A DNA stretch of 64,000 bases from Salvator merianae. Taxonomy: Eukaryota; Chordata; Lepidosauria; Squamata; Teiidae. The stretch lies in contig QVOM02000042.1 in NCBI GenBank assembly GCA_003586115.2, positions 38,922,898 to 38,986,897 on the forward strand, in the 5' to 3' direction. The notes beneath the pieces were generated by a model, which was not told the origin of the DNA, searched no databases, and saw only the letters and a program-made list of their open reading frames with translations. This document shows positions 48,800-59,919 of this stretch, piece after piece. The position numbers and the translations under genes are program-made. Within the stretch, counting starts at the first letter, position 1. The number at the start of each line of letters is the position of its first letter.

Positions 48800-51700
48800 T
48801 TGAAAGAACTACAAAAATACAAAAGCAAGCTTTGTATCAAAACAGATTTATGATTATCATAATTATGATATTTAGACTATGGATTGGAATCCTCTCGCCT
48901 ATAGCTGGGTCACTATTTCCATCAGTGCTGGAAAATAAAACCAATGATTAGTTATTACGGCAACTGTGCAATCAAAATATCTTGAAGATCTTAGGTCCCC
49001 ATGTTTGATTTAGGTGGCCACATACTCAGCATGTCAAGTCCAACCATTACTTTTCCTATGTAAAAGAGCAAGCCTTATTGTATTCAAATATCTTGTTCCT
49101 TCTACAATCACTTAAGGTTGAGAAGGCTGAAGTAAAGGAAGAAACACACATTCACTGTTTTCGTAATGAATACTCTCATCCAATAATAATCCTGCTGCTT
49201 TAGCTAAAGATCCGACATGCAGTATTTTTGGTTCATCTCCTACCCTTATCCATGGAGGCAGCCCAGTGGTTAAATTCCATTCAACAGAAACAAGTCATTT
49301 GCAGTCTGTTTTGGGGAAACTCTAAAACCTTTCACTTCACTCAAGCCTTTGGGATATGGCTGAGTGATGCTTATTATGTTTCTATAAGTCACTTCTATAG
49401 GCTACTTTAATTGTAATTTTATTTCATTGTTGTCGTTGTGACTGCTGTTGCCGCCACTGATGCTGTTGTGAGATATTCTGTATGCTTTTCGGAGATAGGA
49501 TAGGGTATAAAAACCATGAAACAGGCAAATAAAATATTTAGGCAATGCTGGATGCCACTGCATCCTCTGAAATATTCATAATTGAATTTAAACTCAGGAA
49601 TTATTTTTTTAAAAAATTCAGTCTGTGCTTGAGCCAAGCTATCAGGACGCTTCCGTGAACAAATGCCGTGATAAAATAAGTTACAGTGCATCTCAGCACT
49701 TTTTTTATAATGTTGAAACAAAGACAACATGAAACAGACCCTGTTAAGCCAGCTCCCTCTTCTGCTTTCCCACCATAACAATCTGTGTACAGTATACAGC
49801 AGGTGGCCAATTTGTTTTACAGCCTTTAAGCTTGAAGCACAGCTTAATATAGGCAGAGCCTTTGATCAAACAATAAAAAGCCAGAAAAATAAGTGATTGC
49901 TGCACAGAGGTCACAGCCTATTACTAATTTATACAATACCCTCCCTAGTTCTGAGAGGCTGGCAGCTCTGAACACACACACATTTGGTGGGAATGACTTT
50001 ACTGAACAAACTGAAATTGTAACCATACATAATTTACACAGAAAATGAGCCTTTCCCCTCCCTGCACATTAAATCAAAATGTTCAGAATCAACAGGGAGA
50101 GCCAAATCCTCTCCCCAAGTACAGATTCAGAGAATACATTCAGCTGGTATAAATCAAGGTATGTCAGCTGAAAATCAGTGGAGCTGAGCCAAATTATGCC
50201 AGCCAAAACCGTAGCCCCCTTTTTAAAGCTTTGTTTCAGACCTAAGGAGTAAACTCATTTGAAAGGCAAAAACTGGCCCCTTCACACACACAGTCTGAAA
50301 CGCCTTCTTGTGTTAAGCACCAGTGCAAAAATGCATTAGTATTTATTTAGCAGTAGGAGCCAACAGACCAGCAGTGCTAAGGAGATAATAGCATGCGTTG
50401 ATTCAAAGTTTTTATTAGAACTTGTATGTATTTATCTCTATCACGTGACTATCAAGAGATTTCCACCATCCTTTCTAACTACAAGTACCTCAGAAGACGT
50501 AAATAAAAGGTGACACACGACATTATGAAAAAAAGGTTTGACCAACGACTATGTTGTTCGTTTTTAAAGAACGAACTCACAAAAAGGGGGAATGAGGCTT
50601 TTTTTTTTCTCCAAAACACAGAAAGGATTTTTTTTTTCAATCATTATATTTAATGAGACAACTGCTAATTATATGCACAGTAAAGCGTCCACTTTTCTAA
50701 CGCTTACCATTTCTTCTTAAAGACATTTTAAATTTTCCAAATGTGCAATATAATCGCACATTAATAAAGCCAAATGCTTAAAAATGAACTGTTTTAAAAA
50801 TTATACATGCATGCATGTACACATTCTCTCTATATATTGTATATATACATATTTATTTCATATTCATATATGAATGAGAAGCAGTAGTGGGAAAATCATT
50901 TAAATCTTTTCCTTAGTAATACAAGTAATATTTAAATAGATTTAATAGTACTGCTCCAAACCAGTGAATTATGAGTTTAAAACCTATTAAAATGTAATGT
51001 TTTTTTCCCTGAGCTGAGGGGAGAGAGATTTAAATCCACTGAATTTTAATATTTCAGCTTGAGCTGCAGGAGGTAGAGAAAGTCCAAATGAACTATTCCA
51101 TCAGCACCATTCAAGCATGAACATTTTAATCAGTTTTACTTCCTTGGAGTTCTCTAACACAGTTTACGCTGTCATACTGAAAGCACTTAACACAGAGAGT
51201 GTGAAAAACCACCAAGGCTTGTTATTGCCTTCACAATTGATAGCAAATAATTTTGCAGGCTTCCTATCATTAAAGTGTCACTGCTAAAAATTGAGGTTCA
51301 GCACTTCTTGTGCAAAATTGTATTTTTTGGAACATCACTGCATACCTGGTTCTAACATTTTTGTTACATTTCTCTCTGTGATAAACAGGCAAACAAGCAC
51401 AAGCCTCCATTTGTAGGCAATGTAAATAACATGTGTAGCAATATGTATACATTCAGATGTATTTGCATACATATTTAAAGATAAATAACTGCTGCCATAT
51501 GGAAGTGAATGGGTAGAAAAGACTGTATATTCATTAAGTGCACGACAGCACTACTCCCTGCTAAAAACTGCCCCATAACTGTACCAAGCCATTTTGCTTT
51601 TGTGCACCAGCACAGGTTTTTTTTTGGCCTCTTTCATTCACCTGTTCCGCTAATTTAACATGGAAAAAAAAAAATTAAATATATAAATTTTGCTTAATGT

Positions 51701-51800
51701 GTACAGAGAGCATTTCCATTTTTATCAATTATACATTTCTTTATCTGCAGAATCCCTTTCAACAGGGTCACCTATACTAATAGACGCTGGTCCAAAAGCT
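48800..51800. other. Repeat-poor intron 6 stretch, possible conserved elements
   Basis: Apart from short A/T runs, nothing repetitive or coding is visible. Segments such as 49590-50420 and 50500-50800 have the AT-rich, TAAT-containing look of non-coding conserved DNA. No specific element can be supported. Confidence 0.25.
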
Positions 51801-51804
51801 ATTT

Positions 51805-51910
51805 TACTTTATTAATTTAGAACACTTATATACTCCTCTTACCAATGTATTCAAGGTGGCCTAAAAATTAACACAGTTGACAACATAAGTATATACATAC
51901 TAAGTATAAA
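51805..51910 (-). repeat. Retroposon tail relic
   Basis: The words tttattaatttagaacactt, atatactcctcttacc and tcaaggtggcctaaaaatta match the reversed tail family, followed by A-rich sequence. Confidence 0.45.
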
Positions 51911-52015
51911 ACAAAATACAACTAGCAGTCCAACCACATTAAATATTTAAGATGTGTGCAAATACTTTATAATAATAGCATGAAGAAAATATATTTTACC
52001 CAGTACTATGAAGAA

Positions 52016-52016
<1 letters not shown>

Positions 52017-52053
<37 letters not shown>

Positions 52054-52086
52054 TCTCTCACACACACACAAACATACACACACACA
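52017..52086. repeat. Compound (CT)n(CA)n microsatellite
   Basis: A CT run of about 22 nt passes into CA, CT and CA blocks ending at cacacacag. Confidence 0.95.
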
Positions 52087-52750
52087 GTTGGAGATTTGTA
52101 TAAGACTGACAGGCACTGGTTGTAATACATGGCGGCCTCTATGCAAAATCTAGATCTCCCCTGAATCTGGTGCTAATGTTTGCCAAGGATATGGAAGCGG
52201 CTGACCTAAAGACCTACCACATCCAAAGCCTTTTCATGCTGGGATTGACTTCTGGTGCCACCAATAAACCTGCAGCCACCTAAATAGTTGGCACAAACCA
52301 TCAATTTTTCTCCCAAGTTGCATCAGTCCAAACTTCTGTTGAGACCAACAGAAACATGGGACTAATTATACTATAAGACAGCAAAATTAGGGCCAGCAAT
52401 ATTTTTCTGCAGTGAGTCCAAAGGTTTGTCTACCTTTCACCCTTTCCACAAGATACCATCTCAGACTGCTCCATGAAAATTCCTTTGATTCAAAACTACA
52501 TGGTTTAATATGGATTAAAGTAGCTGTGCCCATGCAGTCAACCAGGAGTCAACCACAAGTCAATGGTACCCAACAACAATAGCAACAACAAAGTAAACAC
52601 AGAATGTGCTGATATGATTAAGGCGAATATGTCCCAGTTCTGTCTAGCTTCTTGTCTATTATTTCTTTTCTTCCTTCTTTCTGTTCACCTGTTCTTCTCT
52701 CAGTCTCCATTTTTTCTTCCATTTTCTTTCTTTCTAGCATGCATACAGAG

Positions 52751-52778
52751 AGGGTGGGAGGGAGGGAGGGAGGGAAAG
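52751..52778. repeat. (GGGA)n tract
   Basis: Five to six GGGA/GGAG units with short flanking purine runs. Four or more G3 blocks make a G-quadruplex possible on the plus strand. Confidence 0.85.
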
Positions 52779-53529
52779 AGAGAATCTTCCTGTCTCAGTA
52801 TCCCAATGACTCTTTCACCTATTTTCTCCTAGCGAAACACAACAAAGCTAGATACTCACCCTATTTGTGAAACCAAACAGATGCTCATTTCATATCCTTT
52901 TTCTACTCTCTACCCCAAACCTCACCACCTCCAAAACATCTGGTCTCCCCAATTTATCCCATGAATTGCCATCTCCTCCATCTTCCAAAACTCCACTTTG
53001 TTCATCTCCTTAACTGGAGCTTGCAGACATATCCTGCACACAGCTCTGGACACACGGACCTTGCCCAGTAAGTTAGAACTGGATCTATACTGAAAGAGAT
53101 TTTCTCTGAAGACTTGGTAACTCCAGTCCTTGGTAGGGATACATCCCCACTTAGGTCTCAAGGTAAATAATTTGTACAGATATGTTTTTTTGTTTTACTA
53201 TTTTTGCTACAAAGAGGCATTAAGCAATAATACCAAGTCCTCAGATTTAGTCTGAGAAAACTCAGCCCCAGTTTACTATGAATTTCCTCACATTTGGACA
53301 ACCTCTAAGGAATATTTCTATTGTTCCACATTAACCATTCAAAAATCTGGAAGAAAGCACATCCCTAATCACTGATAATCTGAATTGAGTTCAAGGCCAT
53401 CCTTGGATATACTTCTGCAGTCAGACAGGATGGCCCAAGTGGAAATGTTTACATTATTATGTAGTGTGCACACAATATTTGTTTTTAAACCCTAAATCGC
53501 ACATAATTTATATCAATATTATTATATTA

Positions 53530-53535
<6 letters not shown>

Positions 53536-53577
<42 letters not shown>

Positions 53578-53625
53578 ACCTTTCATCCAAAGGTCTTAGG
53601 GCAGGTCACAACAATAGAAATATAA
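53536..53625 (-). repeat. (TA)n microsatellite joined to a retroposon tail
   Basis: An uninterrupted TA run of about 39 nt (53536-53574) passes directly into tcccacctttcatccaaagg and tcttagggcaggtcacaaca, the reversed tail family. The microsatellite occupies the place of the TTTA repeats seen in other copies. Confidence 0.7.
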
Positions 53626-53629
53626 ATGG

Positions 53630-56600
53630 TCTGGGCACTGTGAGACAGCTTCCACTGATTTCTACCTCTCCCATTTATCTTCTGGAAATTTTGCTTGGAA
53701 GAAATTTGTTAAGACTCCAGAACAGTATGGGCAGTAGTGCAGTAGGCTCTGAAGAGAATCAGTAAAACTGCCTCTTCCTGCTGCCCTACAATCTTTGTCT
53801 GACAGAAGTCTCCACTACCCTACAGCCCCCTCCATAATCAGAAGCAGAACTCTTCCTTAAATTCAGTATCTAACACTAGTGGTGAGCCCCCTAAGGTTTG
53901 TAATCACATTCAGATGTGCAAAACACACAAATAAAAGCCCATGGCATGCAAGAGAAAACCCAGATGAGAGTAATTCTAAAGCACTATCAATTGCACATTT
54001 CAAATAAAAAGCCTGAAATATGAACAACCAAATTGTTTCTCTAAGATCCTTCCTCCTGTCCTGCTACTTCCCTCCACACCTCATCAGATATTCTTTCCTA
54101 AAAAACAAATTTTAAGAATGACTAATACTTAACCTGTGTCAATCTGTCATTAACTTTCAATAGAACACGACTTGTGAAAAAAGTCATTATAAGTGTTTCA
54201 TTCCATTAAACACAACTAGTTTACTATCAAGAGAACAACCTATCTCTCCATGTTTCAAGTTCACTTCGGCATTCCACATTTAAATAATATGGATCAGTGG
54301 TTTGGTTCATTTACTGATGAAGGTAGAATATTGCAAAGTTAACAAGGTGTTTCATTATGTTTTGAGAATTCCTAGCATCCAAGTAAAAGATCATGCAGTA
54401 TATTATAAATACATGTTCAAAGTTCTATATTAAGGAACTCTATTTAATCAGTCCTGGGTCTTTGCTGTGTATCTTCTGCAAAGAAAAGTATTTTACCCAC
54501 ACATCTGGTTATGGATGCTTGTATATATTATTAAAATATAACTGTGGCAGCACATAACTTGAGGAACCCAAAGAAATTCATACAAATGAACCATTAGGGT
54601 GTATATATGGGAGAAGAAAGCTACACTGTGCTTTCAATTTCAAATTCAGCAAAATCATTTAGCAAAGTTAAGTTTCCTATTCTCTTAATGAAATTAAATA
54701 CCTTTTCTGGAATTTTTTCTTCCCCTCTCTACATTTAAATAAAAATACACACGTACACATGCATACAAAAAAAAAAACACCTTTAGACACTGGAACCCTA
54801 ATACATTTCTAAGTAAATCACTTAGAGCATATATTTGGTATAGTTTAAACTTTGCAATTATAAAAGGCAGTTAAAAATAAGTTTTTCAACTGAAACTTCC
54901 CAGAGTTTAAAAATGAAGAAGAGCATGCATGGACTTTAATTAAAACAACAGTCAGAGTGCCCCCCCCCTTTTAAGTTTAAAAATCAAAGGGGACCTTAGC
55001 CTACCATTTGTATGACATAAAAACTACCTGCTTCTCCTCTTCTCCCCACCCCAAAATGGATCCTTTGCAATTTATTTTATTCAAAGAATATTTAGATAGC
55101 AGTGGTTTTATTAGGTAATGAAAACTAATTGGGAAATTATTCATCTTCTCATCTCCCCACTGGAGCGTAAAAAACACATAACAAATATTATTCATGATTC
55201 GACACAATCTACTCTGCCTGATTCATCCCCTTCTTTCTAAGGGGCACTTCAGCAGAAATAAAGGTTACTCTTTCCCATTTATATTTTTTAATTGACTGCT
55301 GGTATTTCTTGTGGTCAGAAGGATAGGAAAGAGCGCTCAAAATAGCCTATTAAGACAAAACAAGCTACAATCAGACCACGCTCTATACTACTGTCAGCTG
55401 TGATCGCACAGTACCCCTATTTCCTTGTTAAAAGACAGAAGCATAAATGAAGGAATATCTTCACTACAGATTGATTATTCGGCAACCCTTATCCACATCT
55501 TCACTCAGCAATTTGAATTTTAATGAAACGTAAATGGAATAATTAGCATTTCAAAGCATGTTTGATACACTGCATTTTTTAAGGGAGATTTTTATGTATA
55601 TTCTACATGCACAAAATAGACGTGTGAGTGGGCAGGAAAAGGGAAGGGTACAGGAGTAAGGTCTTCATTAAATAACTTAAACAACTGCTTGACTAACTGA
55701 ATAATTATAGATGTGAATGTGGGCTATTAGTGATTTTTCTCACCTTCATTTTATATGGATCCTCTGAAAAATCAGTTGTTATCAGTCTTCAGAAGTGATC
55801 CATAAAGTGTGTATGTGTGTTTAAATTTGTGTGTCTGCCCTAAGAGAAAGATATCAAGCATTGACACTGTTTATTATATACTAGCTCTAATGTCTTATTG
55901 TGTAGGATGGTGATAAAAAAAATAAAATTAACATTTGATATTAAACTTGATATACAGCGCACATAAAAACTTATCCCACATGATGCCAGTATTGAACACA
56001 TGAGCTCTTAAAACAATAAAGAGCCAACTGAAATGTAATGCTATATAGATACCAAGTACTGCAAAACCTGACATTTCATTTCTAAAACACATTTACTTTG
56101 GAGGAAGATTCAAGGCTTTTAAAGGAAACTTGTTTTTTAAATGCACATACTTTGAAAGGCAAATTTGAGCCATTGTTTGAACAACAGGTGTCATGCGCAC
56201 ATGATTTCATGTAGAGTCATTCCCAATTTCCATGACACCCTCCTGAAATACATTTAATTTCATTACAGAATCTAGAGGAGAAGCTTTTTGGAATGCAAGG
56301 GGCTGCTATTGATAATGAAGGGAAATCAAAATGTATTCAGATAACAATACAGTCTTTAAGTCCTTAGTATTGAGTGCAGAATACAATTATAGTATTCCTT
56401 ACAGCAAACCTCAAATGGTATATGTACAGACACATATACAATGCTGACTTGTAACTAATTCCCATCCCCAAAGCATGGTATCTTGCAAATAAAATGCATA
56501 AAGTGTACTTTAATACTCTAACTTTTGGGTTGCAAGCAAATTCACGCAAGACCGAAGCATCATGTCAGTACCTTAATACTATAGTCCACATTACATTTCT

Positions 56601-56830
56601 TGTTCTAAAAGGTGCGCTTAACAATGAATCTTATGAAAACGGTTGAACAACTGGTATGTGCTTATGATAATTTTTGGTAACTTTGTAATATGTCTCAAAG
56701 CACACGAAGTCCCTCCCCGAAAGTACACCAGCCACCTTCACTTTATATGTTCAGGAGATCAGCCTTTGGCTGAGGACACAGCTTTCCACTTTGAGGCACT
56801 GCCATTATTTTTTTGGTGTTCATTTTGTAT
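53630..56830. other. Repeat-poor intron 6 stretch, nothing identified
   Basis: AT-rich single-copy-looking sequence between the TA-repeat retroposon tail and the tail at 56840. It has a poly-C/T run at 54961-54970 and an A12 run near 54767. No gene, RNA or mobile element was recognised. Confidence 0.5.
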
Positions 56831-56839
56831 TTTGTTTTT

Positions 56840-56900
56840 ATTGTTGTAACCCACCCTGAGACCTTCAGGAACAGAGCAGGATAAAAATGCAAATAAACAA
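56840..56900 (+). repeat. LINE/SINE 3' tail
   Basis: This shows attgttgtaacccaccctga, gaccttcaggaacagagcag and gataaaaatgcaaataaaca, the same tail family as at 4217. Upstream sequence from about 56770 may belong to it but is diverged. Confidence 0.6.
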
Positions 56901-57002
56901 CCACACAAATTATCTTGGCATTTTAATTCATTTGTATACCTATATTATTCTAAACAATATAATGCACACACAGGAAACAAATCTGATACAAGAGCAATGT
57001 AC

Positions 57003-57090
57003 ATAGATTTATTTATTTGATATAGTTTATCATCCACCTTAAAAAGTTCAGATGGAATGATGGACCACAATGTTGACATATAAGTAAAGT
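57003..57090 (-). repeat. Retroposon tail relic
   Basis: The words gatttatttatttgatatag, tttatcatccaccttaaaaa and a short unique stretch give a weak match to the reversed tail family. Confidence 0.35.
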
Positions 57091-57710
57091 ATGACAAATA
57101 TTGACTGCAACATCATACAATAAGTTATATTTCTGCAAATCCTGTTTTCATCATACTCTGTTCCTTCCCCATTCTTTTCTTTCTTTTTTTTGAAAGACAC
57201 AATGCATTCTAGATTGTGGAAGCTATTACTGCAGGGATTCCAGATTTTATTAAAGGGAATCAATTGCACATAAAATAAATAAATAAACTGAATGCAACAT
57301 GTGTACAAAATCTTAAATACATATTTGGCAAACTGCCCCATTCCATGGTCTGGCTCTGCATGTTTAAACAGTCATCTTTTGAGCTGATGCACTTAAGAGT
57401 GTTTTTATTATAAAAATAAAAGTGAGGAGCTACCATCTGGTCAATGAAAGTCCTATTTTGGTCACTTAATTATCAGAAAGTTTCAACAGGCCAGTAGGAG
57501 ACACAATAGCATAGGTCAAGCCTGACCAAGTCACAGTGATAGATTTTAATAGTATATATTAGGATCCATTGACATCCAGTATGTTTTTGACCAACTGGGA
57601 GTACTAAACTTAATAACAAAAATCAAAGTGTTGTTTTTTTTTTAAAGTAAAAAAGTAAAGTGTACTAGTTTTTAAAGTACTATTAAAACTAAAATGGAAA
57701 GACCACATAC

Positions 57711-57785
57711 CCCAATGATTGCGTTCAGTTCTGCCATGGTCACTTGCTTGGCACGTTCCACAGCCTGCACCACTTGTTGCTGGTG
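57711..57785 (-). CDS. TLE4: TLE4 coding exon (exon 6 by homology), end of Q domain
   Basis: This 75-nt exon encodes exactly 25 codons, starting [13 protein letters not shown] and ending AELNAIIG, which matches the C-terminal part of the Groucho/TLE Q domain. The Q domain is the N-terminal glutamine-rich oligomerisation region through which TLE co-repressors tetramerise and bind TCF/LEF in the nucleus. The VV after HQQQ fits TLE4 better than TLE1, which I recall as VA. On the sense strand the exon is preceded by ...ttcatttatag and followed by gtatgtggtc, so both borders are canonical AG/GT, and the exon is phase 0 at both ends. The next exon in sense order lies 19 kb away at 38254-38458. The preceding exon (AEIVKRL..FLSQE in the family) was not seen before the window edge. 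Confidence 0.97.
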
Positions 57786-59468
57786 CTATAAATGAAGATC
57801 AGAAACAGAATAAAATTATTTGTTTTCTAGTGAATTAAGCATAGACTTTCCTATCTATTTGATTCCTTAAGGAAGAACCCCAAAAGAACCTCTTTAGATT
57901 ACATGCCCTACAGAGCAAGAATTCTGGGTGAATATTGTCAAACAGCTTAGAGAGCATGTTGATTATATCTAAACCAAATAATTCACTGGAATCGAACTCA
58001 CTCACAGTCACAGAAACATTGGACCCAGCATTTTGCTCAAGAGGACAGGGCTGTCTGCAACTGCAAGGGCTCCAAACTTAAGCCAACAGAATATTATGAA
58101 TGAAGTAGTGCACTGGAAATGCCAGGTGCACCCTTCGGCCCACGCCCACCAGACTGTTCCTTATCAGAATATGCAAGCAATAGTTCATAGTGTCCCACTC
58201 CCTTTATACGTACATGGTTGCTTGTTTTGATATAAATATCTCTAAACTTGCTTCAGTCTTGAATTTATGGTTCAATCCAGGACTGAAGCTATTAAGTGCA
58301 AACAAGATGAAAAGTAATGAAATAATATGGAAACACGGCTTAAATATACTGGCCTTTTGCCTGAAAGTAAACATGCCAAAGCTAAGCTTGCTAATTCAAA
58401 ACTGTTATAACCTCTGCTTACAGGAGACACAGCTACTGGCAATTTCAAAAAGGCTACACTGCACGAAGACACATGCAGAATCTTTATACTTGATACAAGC
58501 TGTAAAAATGCATTCACTCACCAAGGCAAATATCAACTCAAAGTTAATTAAGGTTTTGAAGACAATGAAAGTTTCAGAATTTTCCATGGTTTTAGGCTAA
58601 AATGGGCTATCTGCCTACTTCATGTAATGCTACTTTGCCATGACCTAGCCAATAAAACACTTTTAAAAGCCTGCATTTTGTGTTAGAAAAGATATTTCAA
58701 TATTACGCCTAGAATTTCTTACTCAAAATCCAAGGAACAATTTAGGTATAGTTCTTTTTCCATCAGATAAAGCACCCCATATAGATAAACATTCAACTCA
58801 AGTAGTCTGACAACAATGGTAGAGTTTAGTATTTATCATTAAATTAGGCCTAATGCTCATATGGTTCCATCATTCAAGGAAACAGCAACGTGTGAAAGAT
58901 GGCGCTGTACAAAGTAAGGGACCTAGCATTATAGACCATACTCTGTAAAAATATATGTTACAATGAACTACTGAACTGGCTGTTTGTGAACCAGTGTTGT
59001 AAGTTCAACGGTGAAGCATCTGCTGTGCGGGTAGAAGGTTTCCAGAAGGAAGAACTAGCAAATCGCTTCCACATTGTTGCCAAATGCATGGATGCATCCA
59101 AGAAGTATTAGGGGCTGTGCTTGAAGCTGTCTCGCATCCAAGAGCAAACACACACTCAGAAATCTTGAATGAGTAACACGCTGTTGTATTCTACCAAGAG
59201 AAATGGGCTTCCTATGTACTGCTTGGCTTTCAGCTGACAGATAGATTGGCTGCAAAATAAGAGGCCTAGACACAGCCTCTTCCCTCCTTACAGTTTGCTT
59301 CTAATCTTTACACCCCATCTAAAACACCTGCACATACAGGTTTGGTGAAGGTAGATTTGGGACATCTAGGAATCTGGTTCTGTTTCAAATGTAAAGAACA
59401 GATGAGCTGGAAATGATCAAATTCATTTCATACACCTTGCTCTCTACCGTACAGACCAACAGTGAAGT

Positions 59469-59919
59469 CTAGGGACATATTTGCACTTACCCTTTTGGAA
59501 TATTTGGAATGAAACATTCCAAGATGGAACAGGTCTCACAGTATGGCAGCCATTTGCACTACAAGGGTTGGAACATCCCAGCCACAGGCTCCCAACACTT
59601 GCAGTGTGAATGCTGACTGCCTGCACCATGACAGTGGCTGAGGAAACATCTGGCTGCTGCCATGGGGATTGGAGATGTGATGCAACTGCACAACCACAGT
59701 TGTAGCTGTGGTGTGCAGCATTCGCACCCAGAAGTAGATGCAAAAGCTGCATACCGGGAGCAGTCCAGTTGCTCCCAGTACAGCTGTGGAGCACGATTTT
59801 GAACCCCAGAGCTAGAAGCGATCGATAGAAGCTATAGCCTGCTCCCAAACGTGAGGGCCTCTGCACTTCTCTAGTGAGCACGCAGACACTCATTAGTGAA
59901 AAGTGAGAACAGGCCCTAG
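59469..59919. mobile_element. 450-bp MITE-like element with internal hairpins
   Basis: The left end ctaGGGACATATTTGCACTT resembles the inverted right end ctaGGGCCTGTTCTCACTT, and both resemble the termini of the element at 44975-45554. The interior is GC-richer than its flanks. It holds two clear hairpins: gcacaaccacag with ctgtggtgtgc (about 59686-59714) and gggagca with tgctccc (about 59756-59776). A long stop-free stretch on the minus strand here has no recognisable protein motif and is not called a gene. Confidence 0.6.

Larger units (their letters stand above)
38459..57710 (-). other. TLE4: TLE4 intron 6 (19.25 kb)
   Basis: This intron is bounded by the donor gtatgtgg at 57710 and the NAGNAG acceptor at 38459. 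From high to low coordinates it holds retroposon tails, microsatellites, a nested LINE complex (43990-47720) and two palindromic MITEs (43340-43469, 38761-38900). The stretch 48800-56800 has almost no recognisable transposons apart from microsatellites and weak tails. No exon or RNA gene was recognised inside it. Confidence 0.85.
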
